From: Candidatus Woesearchaeota archaeon
GTDB taxonomy: Archaea > Nanobdellota > Nanobdellia > Woesearchaeales > JAHWIC01
Assembly (NCBI GenBank): GCA_019322485.1
Contig: JAHWIK010000003.1
Location: 48,282 to 112,281, forward strand
DNA: 64,000 bases
Direction: 5' to 3'
Shown piece by piece: positions 17,349-26,881 of this stretch; within the stretch, counting starts at the first letter, position 1; each line of letters opens with the position of its first letter. Both the position numbers and the translations under genes were made by a program. The notes below the pieces were generated by a model. That model was not told the origin of the DNA and did no database searches. It saw nothing but the letters and a program-made list of their open reading frames with translations.

Positions 17349-18476
17349 ATGGAAAGAAAACAACTGGATGAAGCAAAGAGAATTGTGATTAAGATAGGTA
17401 CAAGTATATTAACTGACAATGAGGGGAATGTTGATATTAATTACATCAGGAGTATTGCCAAACAGATATCTAAGCTGAGAAAGCAAGGCAAAGAGATTAT
17501 AATAGTAAGCAGCGGAGCTATTGGCTGCGGCAGAAGAGAACTAGGGATAAAAGGCAAGATTCGCGATATCAAGCTAAGGCAGGCAACAGCTGCTGTTGGC
17601 CAGAATCTGCTGATGCATGACTATCATGTTGCGTTTAAGAAATTTAACCAAAAGGTTGCCCAGATTCTTATAACCTATGAATCATTCTTTGACAGGAAGA
17701 CCTACCTTAACCTAAGAAGTTCTGTAGATACCCTGCTAAGACTGAATACAATGCCTATTATAAATGAGAATGACCCTTTGGCAACTGATGAGATTGGAAC
17801 TACATTCGGGGATAATGATAAATTATCTGCCTTAGTAGCCTCAAAAGTAGAGGCTGACCTATTGATAATGCTTACTGACATAGACGGTCTTTATACCAAA
17901 GACCCAAGAAGCCATAAAGATGCTGAAATAGTGAGAACTGTAAAGAAAATAGACAAGAAAGTCAAAAGCTATGGCGGCCAGACAACATCCCTGCTAAGCA
18001 GAGGGGGCATGACAGCCAAGATAGATGCTGCAGAGATTGCAATGGATGCTGGCTGCAGCCTGGTAATTGTCAATGGAAAAAAGAAGGATATTTTGGGTAA
18101 GGTAATTAATGGCGAGGTAGTTGGCACAATATTCCTGCCCAAGGAAAAGATAGCAAGCAAGAAAAGGTGGATAAAGCAGGCTCCTGTAAAAGGAAGCATA
18201 ATTGTTGATGAGGGGGCTAAAAAAGCCATGCTCAAAGGGAAAAATTTATTACCTGCTGGCATTCTAGATGTTAAAGGCACGTTTGAATTAGAGGATGTTG
18301 TAAGTGTTGTTTGCGGGAAAAAGGCATTTGCTAAAGGAATTGTTGATTATTCATCTGAGGATTTAAAGAAGGTGAAGGGCAAGAAAACCTCGCAGATTAA
18401 AAGGATGGTTTGCAATTTAGGTGCTGATTCAAGCTGCACAAATGTTTTTACAAGGGAGAATATAGTGATAATATGA
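17349..18476 (+). CDS. proB: Glutamate 5-kinase
   Basis: ATP-dependent first step of proline synthesis. The 375-residue protein has an amino-acid kinase domain (about 1-260, with IVIKIGTSILT, VSSGAIGCGRRELG, INENDPLATDEIGTTFGDND and SRGGMTAKIDAAEIAMDAG) and a C-terminal PUA domain (about 280-365, with KGSIIVDEGAKKAML). In bacterial enzymes the PUA domain modulates feedback control. The stop overlaps the proS start (ATGA). Confidence 0.96.
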   Translation: MERKQLDEAKRIVIKIGTSILTDNEGNVDINYIRSIAKQISKLRKQGKEIIIVSSGAIGCGRRELGIKGKIRDIKLRQATAAVGQNLLMHDYHVAFKKFNQKVAQILITYESFFDRKTYLNLRSSVDTLLRLNTMPIINENDPLATDEIGTTFGDNDKLSALVASKVEADLLIMLTDIDGLYTKDPRSHKDAEIVRTVKKIDKKVKSYGGQTTSLLSRGGMTAKIDAAEIAMDAGCSLVIVNGKKKDILGKVINGEVVGTIFLPKEKIASKKRWIKQAPVKGSIIVDEGAKKAMLKGKNLLPAGILDVKGTFELEDVVSVVCGKKAFAKGIVDYSSEDLKKVKGKKTSQIKRMVCNLGADSSCTNVFTRENIVII

Positions 18477-19909
18477 AAGAAAAACAGGTTGGAATAACAG
18501 CTAAAAAAGAGAATTTTTCAGAATGGTATCCTCAGGTTATTCAGAAGGCTGACTTAGCTGATTATACAGAGGTTTCTGGGTGTATTGTGTTTAAGCCAAA
18601 CTCCTATGCAGTGTGGGAGCGAATTGTAGCTGAGGTTGACAGAAGAATAAAGAAGCTTGGCGTTAAGAATGCTTATTTCCCGTTATTTATACCTGAGAAG
18701 TTCCTTAAGAAAGAGCAAGCGCATGTTAAAGGTTTTAGTCCAGAGGTAGCCTGGGTCACTCATGCAGGCGGTTCAAAGCTTGATGAAAAGCTGGCTGTTC
18801 GCCCAACCTCTGAGACAATAATGTATGATTCTTATTCAAAATGGATAAGGTCTTGGAAGGACCTGCCTCTTAGACTGAATCAATGGAACAGTGTAGTCAG
18901 ATGGGAGTTCAAGCATCCTGTTCCTTTCTTGAGAACCCGTGAGTTTCTTTGGAATGAGGGGCATACTGCTTTTGCGACTAAAAAAGAAGCTGAGAAAGAA
19001 ATACAGGATATAATCAATATGTACAATGATGTTCTTGAGAATTTCCTGGCTTTGCCTGGTCTTATTGGGAAGAAAACAGAGCATGAGAAGTTTGCAGGAG
19101 CTGAATATACAATAAGTATTGAATTACTTATGCCAAATGGCCGTGCAATCCAGGGGCCTGATGCTCACTTTGACGGCCAGAACTTTGCAAAAGCGTTTGA
19201 TATTTCCTTTTTAGATCAGAATGAGAAAAAACAATATGCATGGCAGAATACATGGGCAATAACAACCAGAATGCTTGGTATAATGATTGCAATACATGGT
19301 GATGATAAAGGAGCTGTGTTGCCTCCAAGGATTGCTCCTGTGCAGATTGGAATTGTTCCTATTCTGTTCAAAGATTCTAAAGACAAGGTTTTGAAGAAAG
19401 CTAGAGAAATAGAGAAATCATTGAGAAAATATGCTGTAATACTTGATGAGCGTGATGATTACTCTGCTGGCTGGAAGTTTAATGAGATGGAGATGAAAGG
19501 AGTTCCTATTCGTGTTGAGATTGGCCCTAAGGATGTTGAGAAAGACCAGGTTGTTGTTGTACGGAGAGATACTGGTGAGAAAGAGTTTGTTAAGGTCAAG
19601 GACCTAACTAAGAAAGTAGCAGAAACACTTGACGCAATTCATAATAACCTGTTTAACAATGCAGAGAAATTCTTAAAGAGCAATATAGTTAAAGCTGAGA
19701 AATTTGATGAGCTGAAGAAAGCAATTAACAATAAAAAATTAGTTCTTGCTCCTTTCTGCGGTGAGCCAAGCTGTGAGGATTGGATAAAGGACAAAACAGG
19801 CGGAGCAACAACAAGAAATATTCCATTTGACCAGAAACCTGCTGCAGGCAAATGCGTGCACTGCGGTAAAGAAGCTAAATTCTTGGTTTATTTTGGGAAG
19901 AGTTATTAG
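18473..19909 (+). CDS. proS: Prolyl-tRNA synthetase, archaeal/eukaryotic type
   Basis: Charges tRNA-Pro. The 478-residue class II enzyme has motif 2 (FKHPVPFLRTREFLWNEGHTAF, residues about 142-163) and motif 3 in TRMLGIMIAIHGDDKGAVLPP. There is an anticodon-binding domain (about 285-380) and a C-terminal zinc-binding domain (CGEPSCEDW and CVHCG) ending in Tyr, as in the archaeal type. It lies last in the proline operon and overlaps proB by 4 nt, so synthesis and use of proline are expressed together. It converges on prs, with stop codons overlapping by 4 nt. Confidence 0.96.
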   Translation: MKEKQVGITAKKENFSEWYPQVIQKADLADYTEVSGCIVFKPNSYAVWERIVAEVDRRIKKLGVKNAYFPLFIPEKFLKKEQAHVKGFSPEVAWVTHAGGSKLDEKLAVRPTSETIMYDSYSKWIRSWKDLPLRLNQWNSVVRWEFKHPVPFLRTREFLWNEGHTAFATKKEAEKEIQDIINMYNDVLENFLALPGLIGKKTEHEKFAGAEYTISIELLMPNGRAIQGPDAHFDGQNFAKAFDISFLDQNEKKQYAWQNTWAITTRMLGIMIAIHGDDKGAVLPPRIAPVQIGIVPILFKDSKDKVLKKAREIEKSLRKYAVILDERDDYSAGWKFNEMEMKGVPIRVEIGPKDVEKDQVVVVRRDTGEKEFVKVKDLTKKVAETLDAIHNNLFNNAEKFLKSNIVKAEKFDELKKAINNKKLVLAPFCGEPSCEDWIKDKTGGATTRNIPFDQKPAAGKCVHCGKEAKFLVYFGKSY

Positions 19910-20775
19910 CCCAAAACATTAACAATTAAAGGAACAACATCAATCTTATTGCTTTTATGCAGAATAGTATTTGCAGAAATAACATCAACCTTGGCTTTCT
20001 TTAGCTTTTCATAAGCTTTTTCAACAAAAACAGCATGAACACAGATTGCTGTAATCTTCTTTGCGCCAATCTTTCTCAGTAATTTAGCTGATTCTAACAA
20101 AGTATGTCCTGTGCTGATTATGTCATCAACAATAACAACATTTCTTTTTCCTAAATCAATCTTTTTGTTCAGCTTAACACTTACTTTTCTGGCAGAATAT
20201 CTCTTTTTTTCCATTATTGCTGATTCGCAGCCAATTATATCAGCTGTTTTCTCTGCCCATTTATAACTCTCCCAGTCAGGGCCAATGATAACTGCATTCT
20301 TAACGTGTTTCTTGATGTAATCAGCTATTAATGGGTTAGCAGTTAATCTATGAGCTCTAATCTTAAAGATATGGTTCAAGCCTTTTTCCCTGTGTAGATG
20401 AGGGTCAATTATTGCTATCTCGTCAAATACCCTATCAATGAGCTTTCCAACTATCTCTATGCTTACGCTCTCTCCCTTGTTAAAGGCCTTATCCTGCCTT
20501 AAATAAGGGAAATATGGCGCAACAAGCATAATAGACTTTGCTCCTAGATCCTTTGCTGTATAAGCAGCAAAAAGCACCTCAACCAGCTGGTCATTGATGC
20601 TCCCATGGAAGGACTGAACAAGAACAACCCTCTTTTTCTTAACATCAGTTTTGATGGCTACTTTTAGTTCATTATCAGGAAAGTGCTTTGTTTCAAGCTC
20701 AGAATAAGGCTTTTTCAGCTTTTTAGCTATGCTCTTAGCTAAGTGCTTTCCGTTTGAGCAGGCTATTATTTTCAT
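19906..20775 (-). CDS. prs: Ribose-phosphate pyrophosphokinase
   Basis: Makes PRPP from ribose 5-phosphate and ATP for nucleotide, histidine and other syntheses. The 289-residue protein has two phosphoribosyltransferase-like halves. Visible are FPDNELKVAI near residue 34, the flexible-loop region near SIEIVGKLI, DPHLHREKG and the PRPP-binding loop VVIVDDIISTGHTL near residue 215. The length fits archaeal Prs. A TATA-like element centred about 20805 is 30 nt before the start. The conventional DLH site reads DPHLH here. Confidence 0.93.
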   Translation of the reverse strand: MKIIACSNGKHLAKSIAKKLKKPYSELETKHFPDNELKVAIKTDVKKKRVVLVQSFHGSINDQLVEVLFAAYTAKDLGAKSIMLVAPYFPYLRQDKAFNKGESVSIEIVGKLIDRVFDEIAIIDPHLHREKGLNHIFKIRAHRLTANPLIADYIKKHVKNAVIIGPDWESYKWAEKTADIIGCESAIMEKKRYSARKVSVKLNKKIDLGKRNVVIVDDIISTGHTLLESAKLLRKIGAKKITAICVHAVFVEKAYEKLKKAKVDVISANTILHKSNKIDVVPLIVNVLG

Positions 20776-20812
20776 TAGAAGTTAATTTTGTTATTCTGGT
20801 TTATAAATATTA

Positions 20813-21379
20813 CTAAAACTTAACCAATTTACTAAGTTCTTCATCAACCTCAATTGCAACTGCTAAAGCAGCGTTCTCAGACCATCTGTAAGAAGGGGAA
20901 AAGGTTATTATCAGCAAATCGTTCTTTTCGTATTCAAACAGATTATCAAGCTCTTCAAACTTGAATTCTTCCAAACCAGGCAGAATCAGCTTATTCTTGT
21001 AAATAAAAATCAGGGCCCCCTCTGCGCCGTTCTTAACAGCAATGTCCCTCAGCTTATAGTTAACATCAATATCCTTCTTGTTTTTCAGCAATAATGCAAC
21101 CTTCTTATAATCCTTGTAGATGTTTTTTGATTCTAATTTTTTTGATTGGATTGTTTTATTGATTTTTTCAATTATTGATGCTCCTTTGTCAGAATATGAA
21201 TGACCTAACTGGGTTGATTTTATCAGTTTCTTATCTTTCAACATATCAAGCAGTGTCCTGACTGTTCCTTCCCCTAAGTCAAGCTTTTCAACAAGAGATG
21301 TCCTGCTGGTGTTTTCTTCTATTGCCAGGAATGTCCTCAATATGTCAAAGCTTGTGTAATTCGAAATGTTTCCTACCAT
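20813..21379 (-). CDS. DUF4443-like winged-helix regulator
   Basis: A 188-residue protein with an N-terminal winged helix-turn-helix (about 8-70: SRTSLVEKLDLGEGTVRTLLDMLKDKKLI) and a C-terminal alpha/beta domain (about 85-185). This matches archaeal DUF4443 regulators, whose ligands are mostly unknown. It is divergent from an S-component-like transporter gene and shares a symmetric TATA region with it, so it may control that transporter (inference). Confidence 0.7.
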   Translation of the reverse strand: MVGNISNYTSFDILRTFLAIEENTSRTSLVEKLDLGEGTVRTLLDMLKDKKLIKSTQLGHSYSDKGASIIEKINKTIQSKKLESKNIYKDYKKVALLLKNKKDIDVNYKLRDIAVKNGAEGALIFIYKNKLILPGLEEFKFEELDNLFEYEKNDLLIITFSPSYRWSENAALAVAIEVDEELSKLVKF

Positions 21380-21400
21380 AGCAAAAGCCTATGCAAAGAA

Positions 21401-21416
21401 AAACATATAAATGTTT
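21401..21416. promoter_or_regulatory. Near-palindromic bidirectional TATA element
   Basis: AAACATATAAATGTTT reads almost the same on both strands. Its centre is about 29 nt from the minus-strand ATG at 21379 and about 28 nt from a plus-strand GTG at 21436. Both distances fit leaderless starts, so one element appears to serve two divergent genes. Confidence 0.6.
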
Positions 21417-21435
21417 GGATATTGCATCCAATTAC

Positions 21436-22122
21436 GTGAAACAAAAAGCAGTTGTTAAGCAAAAAAAGAAGTCAAAGAAAAAGAAGGTTATTGTTGTAGA
21501 GCAGAAATCAACTACTGCGCAAAAGGTTGCTCTGCATGCCTTGCAGAAACAGCTTCAAGTTCTAAGATTAAAGGAGTGGCTGGTGTTGATTGGGTTTGTT
21601 TTTGGTGCAGCTTTATTAAGGGTTCCTATGCAGGCTGTTCCTTCAGCAGAGCCCCTAACATTCTTTGCGATTCTGTCAGGCTGGATGTTCGGCAGGAGAA
21701 AAGGCTTCCTGGCAGGAGCTTCATCCCTTTATGTTTCAAATTTCCTTGTGTTTGGAGGCCCGGGGCCCTGGACAATATTCCAGGCTATTGGCTTTGGTAT
21801 AGCTGGTTTTGCAGGAGGGTTTCTAAGAAAGAAAAGCAAAATCCTGGAATGTTTGATTATTGTGGCTATAGCCACACTGATATTTGAGACAATAATGAAT
21901 CTCAGCTCTGCGATGTTCTTTCCTGCCAGTGTTCTAGTCCTGTTTTTTACAGCAATTCCATTCACACTCACACATTTAGTCTCTAACTCAATCTTTGCTT
22001 TGTTTCTGCCAAAAGCAAAAGAGCTGATATATGAGAAAGGCAACTTCAATGAAAGAGAGATATGCGAAAAAGCCTTGAAGAGGTACAAGGATTCTAAAAT
22101 TTATAGATTAGTTAAAAGATAA
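21436..22122 (+). CDS. ECF transporter S-component-like membrane protein
   Basis: A membrane protein with five or six hydrophobic segments after a very basic N-terminal tail (KQKKKSKKKKVIVV). The pattern LRVPMQAVPSAEPLTFFAILSGWMFG, followed by a GGPGPWTIFQAIGFGIAG loop, resembles S components of energy-coupling factor vitamin transporters. The substrate is unknown. An ATG at 21391 is in frame but lies upstream of the TATA box, so GTG at 21436 (229 codons) is preferred. The ATPase and T subunits are not in the window. Confidence 0.65.
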   Translation: MKQKAVVKQKKKSKKKKVIVVEQKSTTAQKVALHALQKQLQVLRLKEWLVLIGFVFGAALLRVPMQAVPSAEPLTFFAILSGWMFGRRKGFLAGASSLYVSNFLVFGGPGPWTIFQAIGFGIAGFAGGFLRKKSKILECLIIVAIATLIFETIMNLSSAMFFPASVLVLFFTAIPFTLTHLVSNSIFALFLPKAKELIYEKGNFNEREICEKALKRYKDSKIYRLVKR

Positions 22123-23718
22123 TTACAAGGAATCCAGCAATTCCTGCGCGTCTTTATTTCCTGGGTGTAATTCTTTAGCCTTCTGCGCATATGTACGTGC
22201 TGAATCAATATCTCCTGTTTTTTTAAGAACAACAGCATAATCAGAATGAATCCAGGTATTGTTTGGCTTAAGGCCAACCAGCTTTTTAAAATGTTCAGCA
22301 GCGCCATCAAAGTCCCCTGATTTAAGCAGGGCGTATGCCTGTTCATAATGTGTTTGGAATAGATGGTCAACATTTCTTCTTGCTGACGCACCAAAGACCT
22401 CACTGCCAAAAAGAGCTGTTTCTTCTTCTGGTGGGGACACAATTAGTTGAGGTGCTCCTTCCTGCTTATGGCCACCAGATCCATTATGATAACGCAATAT
22501 ATCTTCAATAGACCCTACTTTTATTGAACCTCCCACAGCTCCTTGTCTGAACTCTGCTACTTTGGGTATTTGGTGTGTGAACTTGGTTGCATCAGAATAA
22601 TGATCGCTTTTTTCACACCTATCTCCACGGTACATAGGGATTATTCTATCGCTGTACTCCTTAGCAGGGCTGAATAGACCCATTGATACTGGCCCGGATC
22701 TTTCTGTAAAATCTGATTCACTCATCCAGCAATTCTGGCACATATTCCATATAATTTCTCCAAATTCAAGGTAAATCTTTTTTACACCAAACCTTGTTAC
22801 TCCAGGAGCAGTAACCTGTCCTGCACCACACCATGCTCTGTTCTCTTCATCAATATGGAAGCAGTATTGCAGCTCAAGATTCTCTGAAAAGAAATAATAT
22901 GTTGTAACCTTGCCGTATAATGCATTTTGTGTTTCTTTTATCTTAAAACATTTATCAAAATCAGGGGCATAACCTTCTGCAAATACATGAGACCTTGGAT
23001 CATTAGCAGTGAACCATGCAATTTGATCAGGAAGACTCCTAATCCGAGTAGTTGATGTTTGGTCAGGGTCTATAGTTCCTGAATCACCTCTCCGAGACTT
23101 AGATTTGTCCATAATAATCATCGAATGCTCAAATGCTTCAAGAGGATTTGTGCCAGTCCTGCTGCCCCAAGGGTGCCTTTTTGGAATTCCTAAAAAGATA
23201 TCCAGTCCGATTTTATCTAATCCAATACCCCTTTGAATAGTATAAGCATCCTCAACTAAGTCAGTAATCTCTAAAGGAAAGCCAGTTGTAAGCTCGCTGC
23301 TCACAAATACACCATTGCTTACACCTTTTCCAATCCAGTCCTTTTCACTTGATGTATGAGATACTGCTCTCCATTCATTTTCAGAACTGCTGTTGTAAGC
23401 AGAGTGTACAAAGATTTCTACATCTCCTTTGTCACTTATTCTTTGAAGATAATAAACAAAACCAGGCCTGCTTATCTCTCCTTTTGATTTTATTTCAAAA
23501 ACCCTGGACATATAATAAGTAACATCACCAAACTTTATCCTTTGTACTGGAAGCAGGTCTAGTCCAGCCAGGTCAAATAAACTAGGTCCGCCATGTTTCC
23601 CACCATAAATCACAGGTTTGACCCCTAGTTTAAGAACAAATTGAAAGTCTTCTTTTACATGAGCCCCTCTTTCAAGAGTGAGTTCCTCTAAGAAATGAGA
23701 TAAATCTGGCATTTTCAC
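22123..23718 (-). CDS. TPR-operon protein 4, unknown N-terminal domain
   Basis: A 531-residue soluble protein; I do not recognise its first 430 residues. That part is rich in aromatic and charged residues (for example GGKHGGPSLFDLAGLD, IPKRHPWGSRTGTNPL) and has Cys at CQNC and CFHI. It may be an enzyme or a binding domain. The last ~90 residues are a three-helix-pair TPR module starting GASARRNVDHLFQTHYE and ending in LLDSL. It is fourth and last in a four-gene minus-strand operon, starting with an ATGA overlap. No signal peptide or membrane segment is visible. Lys is less frequent than in most neighbouring proteins. Confidence 0.75.
   Translation of the reverse strand: MKMPDLSHFLEELTLERGAHVKEDFQFVLKLGVKPVIYGGKHGGPSLFDLAGLDLLPVQRIKFGDVTYYMSRVFEIKSKGEISRPGFVYYLQRISDKGDVEIFVHSAYNSSSENEWRAVSHTSSEKDWIGKGVSNGVFVSSELTTGFPLEITDLVEDAYTIQRGIGLDKIGLDIFLGIPKRHPWGSRTGTNPLEAFEHSMIIMDKSKSRRGDSGTIDPDQTSTTRIRSLPDQIAWFTANDPRSHVFAEGYAPDFDKCFKIKETQNALYGKVTTYYFFSENLELQYCFHIDEENRAWCGAGQVTAPGVTRFGVKKIYLEFGEIIWNMCQNCWMSESDFTERSGPVSMGLFSPAKEYSDRIIPMYRGDRCEKSDHYSDATKFTHQIPKVAEFRQGAVGGSIKVGSIEDILRYHNGSGGHKQEGAPQLIVSPPEEETALFGSEVFGASARRNVDHLFQTHYEQAYALLKSGDFDGAAEHFKKLVGLKPNNTWIHSDYAVVLKKTGDIDSARTYAQKAKELHPGNKDAQELLDSL
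22126..22395 (-). repeat. C-terminal TPR module, copy 4
   Basis: The 3' end of the last TPR-operon gene. Positions 22218-22393 are nearly identical at DNA level to 23808-23982 in the preceding gene, but the last 90 bp differ from all other copies. Confidence 0.8.
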
Positions 23719-24944
23719 AAACCAAGTAATTCCTTGGCGTCAGAATTTGTATTATCCAAATCATAGGCTGCCTGTGCTTCTACCTTTGCTGCATCAGGCT
23801 GCCCTATTTTTTTAAGAACAACAGCATAATCAGAATGAATCCAGGTGTCGTTTGGTTTAAAGTCAACCAGCCTTTTAAAATGTTCAGCAGCGCCATCAAA
23901 GTCCCCTGATTTAAGCAGGGCGTATGCCTTTTCATAATGTGTTTGGAATAGATGGTCAACATTTCTTCTTGCTGACGCACCAGATATCTCCAAAGAGAAT
24001 GTGTTGGCTGCATCAGGGTCAACTGCATTGAGCCATTCATGGGCTTGTTTGTGTTCCAGGGTTAACCTGTCTAGTTGTCCAGTGCAATACGACTCGACAA
24101 TAAATCTCCTCTGCGCAGGGTCATCAAAGTGCTCATATAAAAGATGGAATTGAGCATATGAATCTCCAAATTTATTAACTACAGCATCAACAAATTTTCT
24201 ACACCCTTCTGTGAGCTTGCTATCATCAGATTTATTTGCTCCAAGAAGCATTGGCTCTCCAGCTTTTGAAGTAAAGGTATCCAAATCACCGTACTGACTA
24301 AGATTCTCAGCCGCTATCCCCATCCATCTGACATACGGCACAAACTCCCTTATTTTAGCGATTTGATTTAGCTCCTCCCCGCTTACAACAGCATTTTCCC
24401 CATAAAGCAGGATAGCTATTCCCCTGTTAGGGTTAACTCCTTCATATTGTTTAGCAGCACCCTTCTCACCCCTAGATTGGACAGCAGAGCCTATAACAAA
24501 TCCTTCAACATTTTCTTTAAAATTAGGTTGAAGTTGGTACAATGTGACCAAATACTCAAAAGGATTCATGTCAGCTGAGGTCTTAGCAACAGATACTTGG
24601 AATTTTTCTCTTCCTTGTGCATCCACGCCTGCTTCAGGGGATAAAAAGAAACCAACTCTAAAATCTGCTCCTTCTGGCTGGTAGAATGCAGCTGCTCTTG
24701 TAGCATCAAGATTCATAAGAGCTGTAAGCAAGGAGCTAAGAGCGCACTCTGCGCCCTTTTCACCCTCAAAATTATTAAACCCATCACCATATCTTACTTC
24801 AACCATGTCCCCATCTCTAAGATAGATTTCAAAATCTCCACTGCCTGACATCTTACCATACCAAAAAGTGCCAAGTACATCAAACTCATGCCTCCACGCT
24901 TGTTCTGTAATCCCGCCTAAGTCTTTGTCATCTGGCATTTTCAT
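23715..24944 (-). CDS. TPR-operon protein 3, unknown N-terminal domain
   Basis: A 409-residue soluble protein whose first 320 residues match no family I know. They contain segments such as DFEIYLRDGDMVEVRYGDG and RGIAILLYGENAVVSGEEL and look globular. The last 85-90 residues form the shared TPR module (FQTHYEKAYALLKSGDFDG). This copy is mosaic: its first half follows copy 4, and its last half (GQPDAAKVEAQAAYDLDN) follows copy 2. It starts MKMPDD and overlaps the upstream gene by 4 nt. Expected to be co-expressed with its three operon partners. Confidence 0.75.
   Translation of the reverse strand: MKMPDDKDLGGITEQAWRHEFDVLGTFWYGKMSGSGDFEIYLRDGDMVEVRYGDGFNNFEGEKGAECALSSLLTALMNLDATRAAAFYQPEGADFRVGFFLSPEAGVDAQGREKFQVSVAKTSADMNPFEYLVTLYQLQPNFKENVEGFVIGSAVQSRGEKGAAKQYEGVNPNRGIAILLYGENAVVSGEELNQIAKIREFVPYVRWMGIAAENLSQYGDLDTFTSKAGEPMLLGANKSDDSKLTEGCRKFVDAVVNKFGDSYAQFHLLYEHFDDPAQRRFIVESYCTGQLDRLTLEHKQAHEWLNAVDPDAANTFSLEISGASARRNVDHLFQTHYEKAYALLKSGDFDGAAEHFKRLVDFKPNDTWIHSDYAVVLKKIGQPDAAKVEAQAAYDLDNTNSDAKELLGL
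23718..23990 (-). repeat. C-terminal TPR module, copy 3 (mosaic)
   Basis: DNA between about 23808 and 23982 is nearly identical to copy 4, whereas 23719-23800 is nearly identical to copy 2 (24943-25027). This is the signature of gene conversion or unequal crossing over between operon genes. Confidence 0.8.
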
Positions 24945-26881
24945 AAACCAAGTAATTCCTTTGCGTCAGAATTTGCATTATCCAAATCATAAGCTGCCTG
25001 TGCTTCTACCTTTGCTGCATCAGGCTGTCCTGTCTTTACAAGAGCAGCAGCATAATCAGAATGCAGCCATGTATCATCTGGTTTAAGGCCAACCAGCGCT
25101 TTAAAATGTTCAGCAGCTCGTGTAAAATCCCCGCCCTTAAACAAAGAATATGCTTGTTCATAATGTGTGTCAAAGTCGCCTTGCGGTCCTGGTTCTTGAG
25201 GTGTTTCATCATCACCTTGCACAGCACTAGGATGGCTCGCTAAATATTCTTCGACATCTTTCCTAGATGTAATACCCATCTCTCGAGGTTGGATTGCTCC
25301 CTCTGCAACCATCTCTGCAGCAATAACTCCATAATCGATACGAAGCCTATCAGGTACATAAAAAATCTGGATAGCATTCCAGAACTTGAATGCTTTCTCC
25401 TCAGCAGCAGTATACATTTGTGCTTTGACTGTATCATCAGCACCATCCACATCCCTTAACAGCTTTTTCATATAATCATCTACTCTTGAATCAACTGCAG
25501 ACCTTAATTCATCTTCTGTTAAAGGCGGCTTTGCATGGCGTTCGATAGTATTTTCGATATAACTCTGCTGTTTTGACTTAGCTTGTTCCCACGTATCAGT
25601 AAGACGTTTTTTCCTATAAGCAAATACATCCTCTAGACTAACACTGGCTATGTCCTCAGGCTTAAGCTCATTATCAGCAACCATTGCAGCAATGCTGCTC
25701 CAGTATATCGGCCGATGCTCTCTTAATGCTCCAAGATGTTCAGCAAAGGCTGAGGAATAAGCTTTAGTAAATCTATCTCCCTCCTTAAAATTATGGGTAT
25801 TAAGAACCTTCCTGAAAGTCTGAAGTGTTAAACTACCTATTTCTCCCAATGCTTCTGCCTTAACATCCTCCAGACAAAGTGACCAATAGGTCGACGCGAG
25901 GTTTTCAAAAAACTGTAAGGAAATATTTCTATTGCCTTCTGCAACCAAATCCAGGAATGCTCTAGCAACAGCTCTTCGTATAGGCTCTTCATTTGTGCTA
26001 TAAATCTGTGCAACCTTAATAACATCTGGCCTGTTTATGTAACAAGCAACAGAGGTATCTCTTAGATAGCCATAATCTTGGAAATCTGTTGTACCCTGTC
26101 TAGCTTGTATTGCAGGATCCAATCTCCACCTAAGCTGTTCCCCAACCTCTGGTTTTTTTGTTAATTGAAGGATTTCATCCAACCACACCTCATCTATAGA
26201 GGCATAATCCTCTAACATAGTGATTGCAGCATTAAGGTCTTGTTTTAGCTCATTATTATTGCCGGCACTGCCTGCTACAAACGCCAAACGCATTTTTGGC
26301 TCAACAGCAGCCTCCAAGCCAGTGCCCACTGATTGCCTTAAAAGTCGTTCAAGTCTTGCTTTAAAAGAGGGAATTGAATTGCCTTCAACAAGCCTAGACT
26401 CGTCTCCAATAGGAATATATTGTTTCATAACAACATCCCCTAATTTAGGAAATTCGTTAAGGAAATCGATATTACGCAGGATATGGAGTGCGTAAGGTCT
26501 ATCATCAGCTAACTTCTCTACTGCTTCTAATTTCCCCAAGAAATCTGCAAAATTTTTGGATGGGAGAGGTTCTATCTTCCTTAGATTAACTCCCCCAAAA
26601 TAACCCCAACCCCATGTTTGTAATTTCTCTTTATCAATCTTATATCCCCTTCCTGCTTCTGCGTGGTTATGTGCTCCTCTCCAAGGTGCAGAAGGGTTAT
26701 CCAAAACAATTACCTCGCAGGTCTCTCCTTCATTTTTAAAATGATACAAGTAAGATTTTGCTCCAGAAATCGCTGACGGCCTTATGCCTTTAGGAAAGCC
26801 AGATGTATCCTTATTTCTATGAAATCCTCCTTGTTGGATTATAACTTCTTCTATAGTCGGTGCAGTTTTTCTCATTTTCAT
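24941..26881 (-). CDS. TPR-operon protein 2, unknown N-terminal region
   Basis: A 646-residue soluble protein. The N-terminal 110 residues contain an unusual HNHAEAGRGYKIDKEKLQTW stretch. The middle (about 120-540) looks mostly alpha-helical, perhaps HEAT- or TPR-like, with long charged helices. A short Pro/Gly/Gln-rich linker (DDETPQEPGPQGD) leads into the shared C-terminal TPR module (HYEQAYSLFKGGDFTRAAEHF). I do not recognise a family. It overlaps both neighbours by 4 nt. No transmembrane or secretion signal is seen. Confidence 0.75.
   Translation of the reverse strand: MKMRKTAPTIEEVIIQQGGFHRNKDTSGFPKGIRPSAISGAKSYLYHFKNEGETCEVIVLDNPSAPWRGAHNHAEAGRGYKIDKEKLQTWGWGYFGGVNLRKIEPLPSKNFADFLGKLEAVEKLADDRPYALHILRNIDFLNEFPKLGDVVMKQYIPIGDESRLVEGNSIPSFKARLERLLRQSVGTGLEAAVEPKMRLAFVAGSAGNNNELKQDLNAAITMLEDYASIDEVWLDEILQLTKKPEVGEQLRWRLDPAIQARQGTTDFQDYGYLRDTSVACYINRPDVIKVAQIYSTNEEPIRRAVARAFLDLVAEGNRNISLQFFENLASTYWSLCLEDVKAEALGEIGSLTLQTFRKVLNTHNFKEGDRFTKAYSSAFAEHLGALREHRPIYWSSIAAMVADNELKPEDIASVSLEDVFAYRKKRLTDTWEQAKSKQQSYIENTIERHAKPPLTEDELRSAVDSRVDDYMKKLLRDVDGADDTVKAQMYTAAEEKAFKFWNAIQIFYVPDRLRIDYGVIAAEMVAEGAIQPREMGITSRKDVEEYLASHPSAVQGDDETPQEPGPQGDFDTHYEQAYSLFKGGDFTRAAEHFKALVGLKPDDTWLHSDYAAALVKTGQPDAAKVEAQAAYDLDNANSDAKELLGL
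24944..25175 (-). repeat. C-terminal TPR module, copy 2
   Basis: Matches copy 1 (26881-27110) along its length and copy 3 in its last ~85 bp. All three encode an ending of the form DAKELLGL. Confidence 0.8.
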
